Of a stretch of 64,000 nt of DNA, positions 25,997-32,922 are shown piece after piece. The translations under genes were made by a program, and so were the position numbers. The stretch is from JBBKXR01 sp037969585 (GTDB taxonomy: Bacteria; Verrucomicrobiota; Verrucomicrobiia; Verrucomicrobiales; DEV007). How positions within the stretch are numbered: position 1 is the first letter of the stretch; every line of letters begins with the position of its first letter. Where the stretch lies: NCBI GenBank assembly GCA_037969585.1, contig JBBKXR010000071.1, positions 1 to 64,000 of the forward strand, written 5' to 3'. The notes beneath the pieces are model-generated. The model saw only the letters and a program-made list of their open reading frames with translations, had not been told where the DNA came from and made no database searches.

Positions 25997-27013
25997 TCAA
26001 GGCAGACGACGTGAAAAGGTTTCATCCGCAACCATCGATAGCAACCCGAAAACCAGCGCCGACACGGCGAACCACGGGAACAGTTCTTCAACGTCGCGCA
26101 TCACCTGAGTCGACAACTCGGTCTTCTCAAGCTTGTCGATACTTGCGAAAATTTTCTCCAGCGAGTCGGTGTCCTGGGCTCGGAAATAGGCACCGTCCGA
26201 GATGGTCGCCATCGCTTGCAGCGTTTCCTCGTCGTATTCCTGACTGAGCGGTTGCGGGCCGTTCGGCGTCGAAATGATGTGATTGCCGTAGGTGCCGACA
26301 GCGATTGTGTAAATGCGGATACCGAGGGTCTTGGCCAGCTTGGCAGCGGTCTCCGGCTGCAGGGTGCCGGAGTTGTTGACACCGTCAGTCAGCAGAACGA
26401 TGACCTTGCTTTTTGACTCGCGCTTGTCGAGACGTTTGGCGGCTGCGCCGACCGCGGAACCAATCGCCGTGCCATCTTCGACGGTACCGATTTGCACCTG
26501 GCTCATATTCGATTCGACCCACTCGTGGTCGAGCGTCAACGGGCTGACCAAGTATGGCTGACCGGCGAAAGCCACTAAGCCGATGCGATCGCTGTCGCGA
26601 CCGCGGATGAAATCGCGGGTGACCTTCTTCGCTGCCTGCAGTCGATTGACCTTGCGTCCGCCAATGAAGAAATCTTCGGCCTGCATCGAGCGCGAGACAT
26701 CGATGGCGACGATCATCTCGACACCACTTTCCGTGCGCGTCACCGATGAGCGAACTTTTTGCGGCCGCGCCAGGGCGAAAACCAGCAGGGCGAGGGATAG
26801 GTAGAGCAGGGCGACTCGAAAGCCGCCCGCCTTCGATCGCGCCTGGCGACCGAGTTGGCGAAGGATGTGCAGGGATGAAAACTGCACCGAAGCCGGTGAG
26901 CCGTGACGGCCTTTGAGTACGGCGAGCACCGGGATCAGCAACCACAGCAAAAGCAGCCACGGATGCGCCAGCCCGAAGCTCAAGTCAGCGAGCAGCGGGT
27001 GGAGTGGAAGCAT
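25997..27013 (-). CDS. batA: BatA-like membrane VWA protein
   Basis: 338 residues from MLPLHPLLADLSFGLAHP. Two N-terminal membrane segments (about 15-32 and 64-82) flank the ARPQ motif. A VWA domain has MIDAS DVSRSM near 105-110, then VAFAGQPYLVSPLT and LLTDGVNNSG. A C-terminal helix (FAVSALVFGLLSMV) anchors the end. This is the standard BatA layout (family of 320-330 residues). Starts further upstream would run deep into the DUF4381-like gene; the chosen ATG overlaps it by 29 bases, suggesting translational coupling. It is 78 bases from the BatB-BatC gene. Confidence 0.9.
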   Translation of the reverse strand: MLPLHPLLADLSFGLAHPWLLLLWLLIPVLAVLKGRHGSPASVQFSSLHILRQLGRQARSKAGGFRVALLYLSLALLVFALARPQKVRSSVTRTESGVEMIVAIDVSRSMQAEDFFIGGRKVNRLQAAKKVTRDFIRGRDSDRIGLVAFAGQPYLVSPLTLDHEWVESNMSQVQIGTVEDGTAIGSAVGAAAKRLDKRESKSKVIVLLTDGVNNSGTLQPETAAKLAKTLGIRIYTIAVGTYGNHIISTPNGPQPLSQEYDEETLQAMATISDGAYFRAQDTDSLEKIFASIDKLEKTELSTQVMRDVEELFPWFAVSALVFGLLSMVADETFSRRLP

Positions 27014-27590
27014 GATTGGCCGGAGGGCGGTTGGTTTTGGGTTTCGATTTTCCTGGAGTGGAGGCGACGGGTGCCGGGCGATCGTTGACGATACAACGCG
27101 CCTCTTCGAGCAGTGGCTGGCAGCGCTGGCTGGCATCACCGGGGCGACCGAATTTCAATTCTTCGCAAAGGTCCACGAAGTGGGTCAGCGATTGCCGGGT
27201 TACCGGCGGAAGACCGCTCGTCGTAGTGTCGTTAAAGCGGGATAGAAATTCCTCCGCCGTTTCGAAGCGGAAGCGGTCGCCGTAGTTGGCGTGCAGAAAA
27301 TCTTTGATGATGTCGGAGAGTCGAAGCCCGAACTCGCTCGGCGTCATGCTTGCCGCCTCACTTTCCAATCGGCTCATGCGCGAAAGGGCGACCGTACGCG
27401 GACCGCTGGGTTGCGAGCGACGCAGTTTATCCTGACGTATGAAATAAACCAGCAGCCAGGTAACGACGATCGCCAGAGCCAAGGCGAGCGCGATCCACAG
27501 AGCCATGGCCATGTAATTGGGTGGCGGCTCGGGGATGTAGATGTCGAGAATGTCGGGCATTTCGGTCGACGACGGCGAGGAGGTATTCAT
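26985..27590 (-). CDS. DUF4381-like membrane protein of the Bat operon
   Basis: 201 residues. One transmembrane helix sits near 27-50 (AMALWIALALALAIVVTWLLV), then a basic stretch and a cytoplasmic helical domain (SEFGLRLSDIIKDFLHANYG, ETAEEFLSRF, LCEELKFGRPG) as in DUF4381 proteins that sit between DUF58 and BatA. The C-terminus is Pro/Lys-rich and overlaps batA. Function unknown; the conserved position suggests it belongs to the same membrane complex. The gap from the DUF58 gene is 17 bases. Confidence 0.8.
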   Translation of the reverse strand: MNTSSPSSTEMPDILDIYIPEPPPNYMAMALWIALALALAIVVTWLLVYFIRQDKLRRSQPSGPRTVALSRMSRLESEAASMTPSEFGLRLSDIIKDFLHANYGDRFRFETAEEFLSRFNDTTTSGLPPVTRQSLTHFVDLCEELKFGRPGDASQRCQPLLEEARCIVNDRPAPVASTPGKSKPKTNRPPANHASTPPAAR

Positions 27591-27607
27591 CGAGGTCGAA
27601 ACAAAAA

Positions 27608-28492
27608 TCAGGCGGATGCCTGACGGCGGTTTTTGAAGAAGCTGTGCAGGGCGGGAAGGTATTCCTGATCGGTGCTCAGTTCAATTTTGTCGACCGCCAG
27701 TCGCCGGCATTGTTCGTTGAGTTGTTGTTGCCATTTTTGCGCCTCGGCGCGGTACGCTTCGCGGACGCTTTGGCTGGAGCTGTTGATTTCAAAAAGCTCA
27801 CCGGTTTCCGGGTCTTCAAGTCGCACGCGACCGACGGCGGGCAGCTCACGCTCCGCCGGATCGCTGATCTGCACCGCGACGACATCGTGTTTGCGCGAGA
27901 CGGTTTTCAGCGAATCGAAAATACTGTCGTCGAACAGAGAGTCGGACAGCAAAAAAACCAGCGAGTGGCGATGGATGTGGTTCTCCAGAATGTGGGTGGG
28001 TCCCTCGAGCAGTGTCTTCCGTCCGCTCGGTTCGCAGTAGAGAATCTCGCGGATCAGTCGCAGCGCGTGCGACGAACCTTTTCGTGGCGGCAGGTAGAGT
28101 TCGACCTCGTCGGTAAAAAGAATCAGTCCGACTTTGTCTTTATTCTGCAGTGCACTGAAAGCGAGCAGGGCGGCGACTTCGGCGGCGAGTTCGCGTTTGC
28201 TAGGGCCGTGGCTGCCGTATTCGCCGGAGGCACTGACGTCGACCGCGAGGAAAACCGTCAGTTCGCGTTCCTCGACAAATTTCTTGATGAATGGCGCACC
28301 CATCCTGGCGGTGACGTTCCAGTCGATGGCACGCACTTCGTCGCCGTGCTGATACTCACGAAAATCTTCGAAGTCGATGCCCTCGCCCTTGAAGCAGCTG
28401 TGGTACTCACCGCCAAAGCTGTCGCGCACCAAGCCGCGCGTGCGCAGCTCGATCTTGCGAATTTTTCGGAGGATATCTGAAATATCTGGCAT
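27608..28492 (-). CDS. DUF58 domain protein, first gene of the Bat operon
   Basis: 294 residues starting MPDISDILRKIRKIELRTRG. It has the DUF58 signature (GIDFEDFREYQHGDEVRAID, then WNVTARMGAPFIKKF) and a VWA-like fold with DVSASGEYG in place of a perfect MIDAS. DUF58 proteins normally work with a MoxR AAA ATPase encoded just upstream, a chaperone-like pair that acts on VWA partners. Here no MoxR gene precedes it: the next gene is gmd on the other strand. An upstream in-frame start at 28561 would add 23 residues without similarity. The downstream genes follow with 17-base or overlapping junctions. Confidence 0.88.
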   Translation of the reverse strand: MPDISDILRKIRKIELRTRGLVRDSFGGEYHSCFKGEGIDFEDFREYQHGDEVRAIDWNVTARMGAPFIKKFVEERELTVFLAVDVSASGEYGSHGPSKRELAAEVAALLAFSALQNKDKVGLILFTDEVELYLPPRKGSSHALRLIREILYCEPSGRKTLLEGPTHILENHIHRHSLVFLLSDSLFDDSIFDSLKTVSRKHDVVAVQISDPAERELPAVGRVRLEDPETGELFEINSSSQSVREAYRAEAQKWQQQLNEQCRRLAVDKIELSTDQEYLPALHSFFKNRRQASA

Positions 28493-28527
28493 CAGTCGTG
28501 GGCCGGAGCCGCGCATCAACGCGACAA

Positions 28528-28601
28528 GCGCAAGTGTGCCCGCACTGACCGCGCATCGCAAGCGGCAAGCTGAGTCAGAGTGCGGGGCAATCGGGCTTGC
28601 G
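28528..28601. promoter_or_regulatory. Long imperfect stem-loop in the divergent leader region
   Basis: CGCAAG (28529) pairs with CTTGCG (28596), and TGCCCGCACT (28537) with AGTGCGGGGCA (28579, one bulged G), giving a nested structure between the Bat operon and gmd. It could be a 5' leader structure for either transcript. No known riboswitch consensus is recognised. Confidence 0.3.
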
Positions 28602-28661
28602 AATGATGGTTAAGGCATCTAAAGGAATTGGAGGCGCCGCCGCTCAATCCGCGGTTTTAAA

Positions 28662-29714
28662 ATGAAGAAAGCACTGATTACTGGCATCACCGGGCAAGAC
28701 GGTTCCTATCTGGCTGAGCTGCTGCTAGAAAAAGGATATGAGGTTCACGGCATCATTCGGCGCGCATCCAGCTTTAACACTGAGCGGATCGATCATCTCT
28801 ATCAAGACCCGCACGAGTCAGGGCGTCGTCTGGTTTTGCACTACGGTGACTTGTGTGATCCAGTGGCTTTGGTCAAATTGCTCTATGGCCTGAAACCGGA
28901 CGAGATTTATAATCTCGGAGCGCAGTCGCACGTGCGCGTGTCGTTCGACATTCCGGTGTCGACCGGCGATATTGTCGGGCAGGGGACTTTACGGATTCTT
29001 GAGGCGATTCGCGAAGCAGGGATGGTTGGGCAGGTGCGTTTTTATCAGGCGTCGTCGTCGGAGATGTTCGGCAAAGTTCAAGAAGTTCCTCAAAAAGAAA
29101 CGACCCCGTTCTGGCCGCGGTCACCTTATGCCTGTGCCAAAGTCTACGCTCATTGGCTGACGGTTAACTACCGCGAGTCGTATGGTTTGCACGCCAGTAG
29201 CGGTATTCTGTTCAATCACGAGTCCCCCCGGCGCGGTGAAACTTTCGTCACCCGCAAGATTACTCGTGCAGCGACACGGATTAAGATGGGACTGCAGGAC
29301 GAGTTGTTTCTCGGTAACCTCGATGCTGAGCGCGACTGGGGTTTTGCTCAAGACTACGTCGAAATGATGTGGCTGATGTTGCAGCAGGACGAACCGGACG
29401 ATTATGTGATCGCTACCGGTGAGACTCATAGCGTGCGCGAATTTTGTGCGGAGACATTTGCGTGTCTGGATCTCGATTGGGAACAGTACGTTCGCTATGA
29501 TAAGGCCTACGAACGTCCTGCTGAAGTCGATCAGTTGATCGGTGATGCCTCGAAGGCGAAACAAAAACTCGGATGGGAGCCCAAGGTAAGGTTTCCTGAA
29601 TTGGTGCGCCTTATGGTCGAAGCGGATCTCAAGTTGGCGAAGCGGGAGAAAGTCCACAGCGACGCCGACGCCTTGCTTTCGGATGACAAAGATGGCGGGC
29701 GTGACACGAACTGA
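28662..29714 (+). CDS. gmd: GDP-mannose 4,6-dehydratase
   Basis: 350 residues. An extended short-chain dehydrogenase of the Gmd family: NADP-binding GITGQDGSYLAELLLEKGY, IIRRASSFNTERIDHLY, YNLGAQSHVRVSFDIP, the catalytic Ser/Thr region SSSEMFG, YACAKVYAHW with the active Tyr-x-x-x-Lys pattern, and NHESPRRGETFVTRKI. It converts GDP-D-mannose to GDP-4-keto-6-deoxymannose in the cytoplasm, the first step to GDP-L-fucose. The next gene, fcl, performs the second step, so the pathway is complete from GDP-mannose. The length (350) fits the family. It sits just before the polysaccharide cluster. No close Shine-Dalgarno is visible. Confidence 0.96.
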   Translation: MKKALITGITGQDGSYLAELLLEKGYEVHGIIRRASSFNTERIDHLYQDPHESGRRLVLHYGDLCDPVALVKLLYGLKPDEIYNLGAQSHVRVSFDIPVSTGDIVGQGTLRILEAIREAGMVGQVRFYQASSSEMFGKVQEVPQKETTPFWPRSPYACAKVYAHWLTVNYRESYGLHASSGILFNHESPRRGETFVTRKITRAATRIKMGLQDELFLGNLDAERDWGFAQDYVEMMWLMLQQDEPDDYVIATGETHSVREFCAETFACLDLDWEQYVRYDKAYERPAEVDQLIGDASKAKQKLGWEPKVRFPELVRLMVEADLKLAKREKVHSDADALLSDDKDGGRDTN

Positions 29715-29771
29715 AACCGTGAGAGCTGTGAAAACGTTAAGCCTGCAGATCAGGTAGATAATTAGACAGAG

Positions 29772-30722
29772 ATGAAAAGGGGAAAACTCTTCATAGCTGG
29801 TCACCGAGGAATGGTTGGCGGAGCTCTGGTGCGGCTCGTGGAGCGGCAATCGCAGAATTTGGAAGATGCAAACTGGTCGCTGATCACGGCGACCCGTGAG
29901 GAGTTGGATTTGTTTGACCAGGCGGCGACCGAGTCGTTTCTCGCCGACCAGCGCCCGGACGCGGTCATTGTGGCGGCGGCGAAAGTGGGCGGCATTCAAG
30001 CCAACGCGAGCTATCCGGCGGAATTTTTGCACAGTAATCTGCGCATCGCCGACAATTTGATTCACGGTAGCCACCGCGCCGGAGTCGGTCGGCTGCTGTT
30101 TCTGGGCAGTTCGTGTATTTATCCCAAGCTCGCGCCGCAACCGATTCCGGAAAGCTCGCTGCTGAGCGGACCTTTGGAGCCGACCAACGAGGCCTACGCG
30201 ATTGCCAAGATCGCCGGACTGAAGCTGTGCGAGTTCTACCGTCGCCAATACGGTGTCTGCTATCACTCGGCTATGCCGACCAACCTGTACGGTCCCGGCG
30301 ACAACTATCACCCGGTGAACTCACATGTTATACCGGCGATGTTGCGGCGCTTTCACGAAGCGAGACAGAGCGATCTCGCCGAGGTGGTGATATGGGGGAC
30401 GGGATCGGTGCGCAGGGAGTTCCTGCATGTCGAAGACCTCGCCGAGGCCTGTCTCTTGCTTTTGGAAAAGGACGATCCGCCGGACTTGGTCAATGTCGGA
30501 ACGGGCGAGGACTTGAGCATCCTCGAACTTGCGGAGCTGATTGCCGGGGTGGTTGGTTATGCTGGGAAGATCAGCCCCGACCCGACGAAACCCGAGGGAA
30601 CCCCGCGCAAGCTGCTCGATGTCTCGCGCATCCAAGCGCTCGGTTGGCAAGCGAGAACGCCGCTCGAGGAAGGGCTGCGGACGACCTACCAGGCGTTCTT
30701 GAACGAAATGGTTAAGAATTAG
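29772..30722 (+). CDS. fcl: GDP-L-fucose synthase
   Basis: 316 residues (family about 310-320). NADP-binding AGHRGMVGGALVRLV, AAAKVGGIQANASYPAEF, LGSSCIYPKLAPQPI with the catalytic Ser and Cys, NEAYAIAKIAGLKLCE containing Tyr-x-x-x-Lys, and MPTNLYGPGDNYHP with VNSHVIPA are all diagnostic of GDP-4-keto-6-deoxymannose epimerase/reductase (WcaG/Fcl). With gmd it makes GDP-L-fucose for a glycosyltransferase of the adjacent cluster. The gap from gmd is 57 bases, so one transcript is likely. It ends six bases from the convergent rhodanese-like gene. Confidence 0.96.
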   Translation: MKRGKLFIAGHRGMVGGALVRLVERQSQNLEDANWSLITATREELDLFDQAATESFLADQRPDAVIVAAAKVGGIQANASYPAEFLHSNLRIADNLIHGSHRAGVGRLLFLGSSCIYPKLAPQPIPESSLLSGPLEPTNEAYAIAKIAGLKLCEFYRRQYGVCYHSAMPTNLYGPGDNYHPVNSHVIPAMLRRFHEARQSDLAEVVIWGTGSVRREFLHVEDLAEACLLLLEKDDPPDLVNVGTGEDLSILELAELIAGVVGYAGKISPDPTKPEGTPRKLLDVSRIQALGWQARTPLEEGLRTTYQAFLNEMVKN

Positions 30723-30728
30723 TAATTT

Positions 30729-31391
30729 TTACTTATTTGGCTTTGCCGCATTTCGCAACTTCACCTGTTGTTCGGCGCGTTTCCAGATTTCCAAGTTGGC
30801 TTCGAAGGCTTCTACGGTTTCGCCTGCTACATTCTCAGGGCGCTCCGGCAGAGGCAGTGGCTCCGGGTCGGGACCTTGCTCAAACGGGAGTCCTCCGTTT
30901 TGCCAGGCGTCGTAGCTTTCGTAAAAGGTGTAGATATTTTGAAATCCAATTCCGCGCATTAAAGCGATAGCAGCAGCAGTATCCTCGACCATGGCGACGG
31001 AACCGTAGACGAGGTATTTTTCCTCTTTAGGCAGTTGGCCGACAAACATCTGAAACAATTCCTTGTCGGCGAGCCAATCGACGTTGGTGGCTCCGGATAG
31101 ATGACCGGCTTCGTACTGGTCAGCAGGACGACTGTCGATGATCGTGGCGCCAGGAAACCGTTTCACGAACTGCTCGGTTTGCGCCAGGTTGAGGTGAAAG
31201 ATAAGCTGCTGCACTGCTGGGTCGAAGGGGGCGAGTTCGTCGACCTTATCCGCTTCGACAACATTGCCTTCGGGACCGATGGTTAAGACGCTTTCACCGT
31301 CGTTGTTGCCACCACATGACTGCAGGCCGGCGGATAGGGCGAGTAGCCCGAGGAAACGGCAGCATTCTCGAGCTCGAGGCAAAATTTTCAT
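30729..31391 (-). CDS. Rhodanese-fold lipoprotein lacking the catalytic cysteine
   Basis: 220 residues from MKILPRARECCRFLGLLALS. A lipobox (AGLQSC, Cys26) marks it as a lipoprotein. The rhodanese homology domain is recognisable: FPGATIIDSRPADQYEAGHLSGATN, IGFQNIYTFYESYDAWQNGGLPFE. At the active-site loop, where active enzymes read Y-C-x-x-G-x-R, this protein reads YLVYGSVAM, so the sulfur-carrying Cys is replaced by Gly and sulfurtransferase activity is unlikely. It may bind a partner or substrate. A long upstream extension to 31547 is not supported. It lies on the opposite strand between fcl and the ABC exporter genes, so it is probably unrelated to them. Confidence 0.78.
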   Translation of the reverse strand: MKILPRARECCRFLGLLALSAGLQSCGGNNDGESVLTIGPEGNVVEADKVDELAPFDPAVQQLIFHLNLAQTEQFVKRFPGATIIDSRPADQYEAGHLSGATNVDWLADKELFQMFVGQLPKEEKYLVYGSVAMVEDTAAAIALMRGIGFQNIYTFYESYDAWQNGGLPFEQGPDPEPLPLPERPENVAGETVEAFEANLEIWKRAEQQVKLRNAAKPNK

Positions 31392-31630
31392 GCGCCAGTT
31401 TACGGCTTTCGGGACAGCCTTCAAGCTCGCTACTGTTCGACGTGGTGAAGGCGAAGATTTGCCCGCTTGCTCGCCGGCCCCGCTTGCGACGTTTCCTTTG
31501 CCCCGGATTATGTTAACCGACAACTTGTAGTGCGGGATGCGTATCACACGTTTTCCGATGAGTTAAAATCTGGACGACGTCGGGGTCAGGCCACCAGGAT
31601 AGCCCAACTTGAGGCGGCTCTTGACCTGCG

Positions 31631-31651
31631 AATGGCACAATCAGTGCCATT
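31631..31651. terminator. Hairpin, terminator-like
   Basis: AATGGCAC and GTGCCATT form a perfect eight-pair stem with a five-base loop, followed on the plus strand by TTCGCAATTT. It could be a weak terminator or a leader hairpin. Confidence 0.35.
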
Positions 31652-31803
31652 TTCGCAATTTCCCCAAGATTATTCAGCCTTCAGAATTATCAAGAAAGCC
31701 AAATTAATTGATTGTCAGCGGCTTCGCCGCCGTTTACACAAAATAAGCACTACTAGACATAACTAGTCGGTCCTACCTGCCATCAACCGAACGTCCCTGC
31801 TTC

Positions 31804-31823
31804 GAGCCCTTTTTTTCGGGCTT
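31804..31823 (+). terminator. Hairpin followed by T-rich sequence
   Basis: GAGCCC pairs with GGGCTT (five Watson-Crick pairs plus one G-T) around an eight-base T-rich loop, followed by TCAGGTTTTGGTTTTC. This is terminator- or attenuator-like, about 210 bases ahead of the ABC permease gene. If it stops transcription, it would do so before the ops-like element. Confidence 0.4.
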
Positions 31824-31962
31824 TCAGGTTTTGGTTTTCAGTGCCGGTCGGCCAGCAATGTCGATTGGTAAAAATGCCATCACAGCCCTTCCCAATGACG
31901 GGAAACGGTACACATCCCTAAACTCCGACGGACTGGTTTCCTGCTTGAACGGCGGGACCGAC

Positions 31963-31978
31963 CAGGGGCGGCAGCGTC
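31963..31978 (+). promoter_or_regulatory. ops/JUMPstart-like element (RfaH-type antitermination)
   Basis: CCAGGGGCGGCAGCGT differs at one base from the enterobacterial JUMPstart core CCAGGGGCGGTAGCGT, which contains the ops pause signal GGCGGTAGCGT. The orientation is that of the operon, and it lies 59 bases before the start codon of a 21-gene polysaccharide operon, exactly where ops elements occur. It overlaps a hairpin (31975-31996). No RfaH/NusG paralog gene is in the window. Confidence 0.5.
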
Positions 31979-32036
31979 GCTACCTGTAAAGCGACGAAAG
32001 CAGAGCGGTAATATAGGGGCTCCGAATTGAATTAGC

Positions 32037-32918
32037 GTGAACGACTCTGGTTCCAAGGCAACTATTTCCTCAACCGGCGAGAGCTGGGATCTGGTGCTGT
32101 CGCCGAAGATCGGTTGGTTCGATTTCCGACTCAAGGAGCTGTGGCGATACCGCGATCTTATCGGCTTGTTTGTCCGCCGCGACTTTGTCTCGGTCTACAA
32201 GCAGACTATCCTCGGACCGCTGTGGTTTCTGATTCAGCCGCTGCTCACCACGCTGATTTTCACCGTCATTTTCGGACGAGTCGCGAAGATTCCCACCGAC
32301 GGCGTGCCGCCGGTTCTGTTCTATCTCGCCGGAGTAACGGCGTGGACGTATTTTGCAGCCTGCCTGAACAAGACGTCGAACACCTTCGTCGGTAACGCCA
32401 ACATCTTTGGCAAAGTCTATTTCCCAAGACTGACGATTCCGGTGGCGGTGGTGATCAGCAATTTGATCGCGTTTGGCATTCAGTTCCTGATGTTTCTCGG
32501 ATTTCTCGCCTGGTATGCTCTCGGCAAAGATGGCGGCATCAGTCCGAATGCATGGATTCTGGCGACGCCGTTACTGGTGCTTCAAATGGCGTTGCTCGGT
32601 CTCGGCTGCGGCTTCATTGTTTCTTCGCTGACCACAAAGTATCGCGACCTGACTCAACTGGTCGGCTTCGGAGTGCAACTGTGGATGTATCTCTCGCCCG
32701 TCGTCTACCCGGCATCTCAATTGTCGGAAAAATGGCGCACCGTCATGGCCTTCAATCCGATGGCACCGATCATCGAAGTATTTCGCTACGCCTTCCTCGG
32801 ATCGGGTGACTTCAATGGCGTGCATTGGGCGATCAGTGCGGCGATGACGCTGCTGATCCTGGTGGTCGGCGTGACCTTGTTTACCCGGGTCGAAAAGAAT
32901 TTTATGGATACCGTCTGA
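32037..32918 (+). CDS. wzm: ABC-2 type polysaccharide exporter, permease subunit (Wzm-like)
   Basis: 293 residues with six predicted membrane helices. The N-terminal block LWRYRDLIGLFVRRDFVSVYKQTILGPLW is shortened in family terms to RYRDLIGLFVRRDF, the hallmark of Wzm/KpsM/TagG permeases; YRDLTQLVGFGVQLWMYLSPVVYP-type motifs follow (YLSPVVYP). With the ATPase encoded next it moves a lipid-linked glycan across the inner membrane. The start is GTG; a stop codon lies three codons upstream and no early ATG exists. It is the first gene of the plus-strand run and follows a long leader with an ops-like element. Confidence 0.92.
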   Translation: MNDSGSKATISSTGESWDLVLSPKIGWFDFRLKELWRYRDLIGLFVRRDFVSVYKQTILGPLWFLIQPLLTTLIFTVIFGRVAKIPTDGVPPVLFYLAGVTAWTYFAACLNKTSNTFVGNANIFGKVYFPRLTIPVAVVISNLIAFGIQFLMFLGFLAWYALGKDGGISPNAWILATPLLVLQMALLGLGCGFIVSSLTTKYRDLTQLVGFGVQLWMYLSPVVYPASQLSEKWRTVMAFNPMAPIIEVFRYAFLGSGDFNGVHWAISAAMTLLILVVGVTLFTRVEKNFMDTV

Positions 32919-32922
32919 GCGA

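Larger units (their letters stand above)
31392..32036. other. Long intergenic leader before the polysaccharide operon
   Basis: 645 bases with no supportable gene; small frames here show no family resemblance. It holds three hairpin-type structures (31631-31651, 31718-31730, 31804-31823), an ops-like element (31963-31978) and a hairpin overlapping it (CGTCGC at 31975, GCGACG at 31991). TAATAT at 32009 resembles a -10 box, without a convincing -35. Its length and structure suit a long untranslated leader for the operon starting at 32037. Confidence 0.6.

Noticed and set aside
27014..27139. Upstream extension of batA
   Set aside because: Adds 42 residues that only mirror the DUF4381-like gene and would place an unrelated stretch before the first membrane helix.
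31467..31766. 99-codon frame in the leader of the polysaccharide operon
   Set aside because: No similarity to anything known, no ribosome site, and it crosses the hairpin at 31631 and the repeat at 31717.
32009..32014. TAATAT as the -10 box of the polysaccharide operon
   Set aside because: No convincing -35 at 16-18 bases, and a start here would exclude the ops-like element from the transcript; kept only as an alternative.
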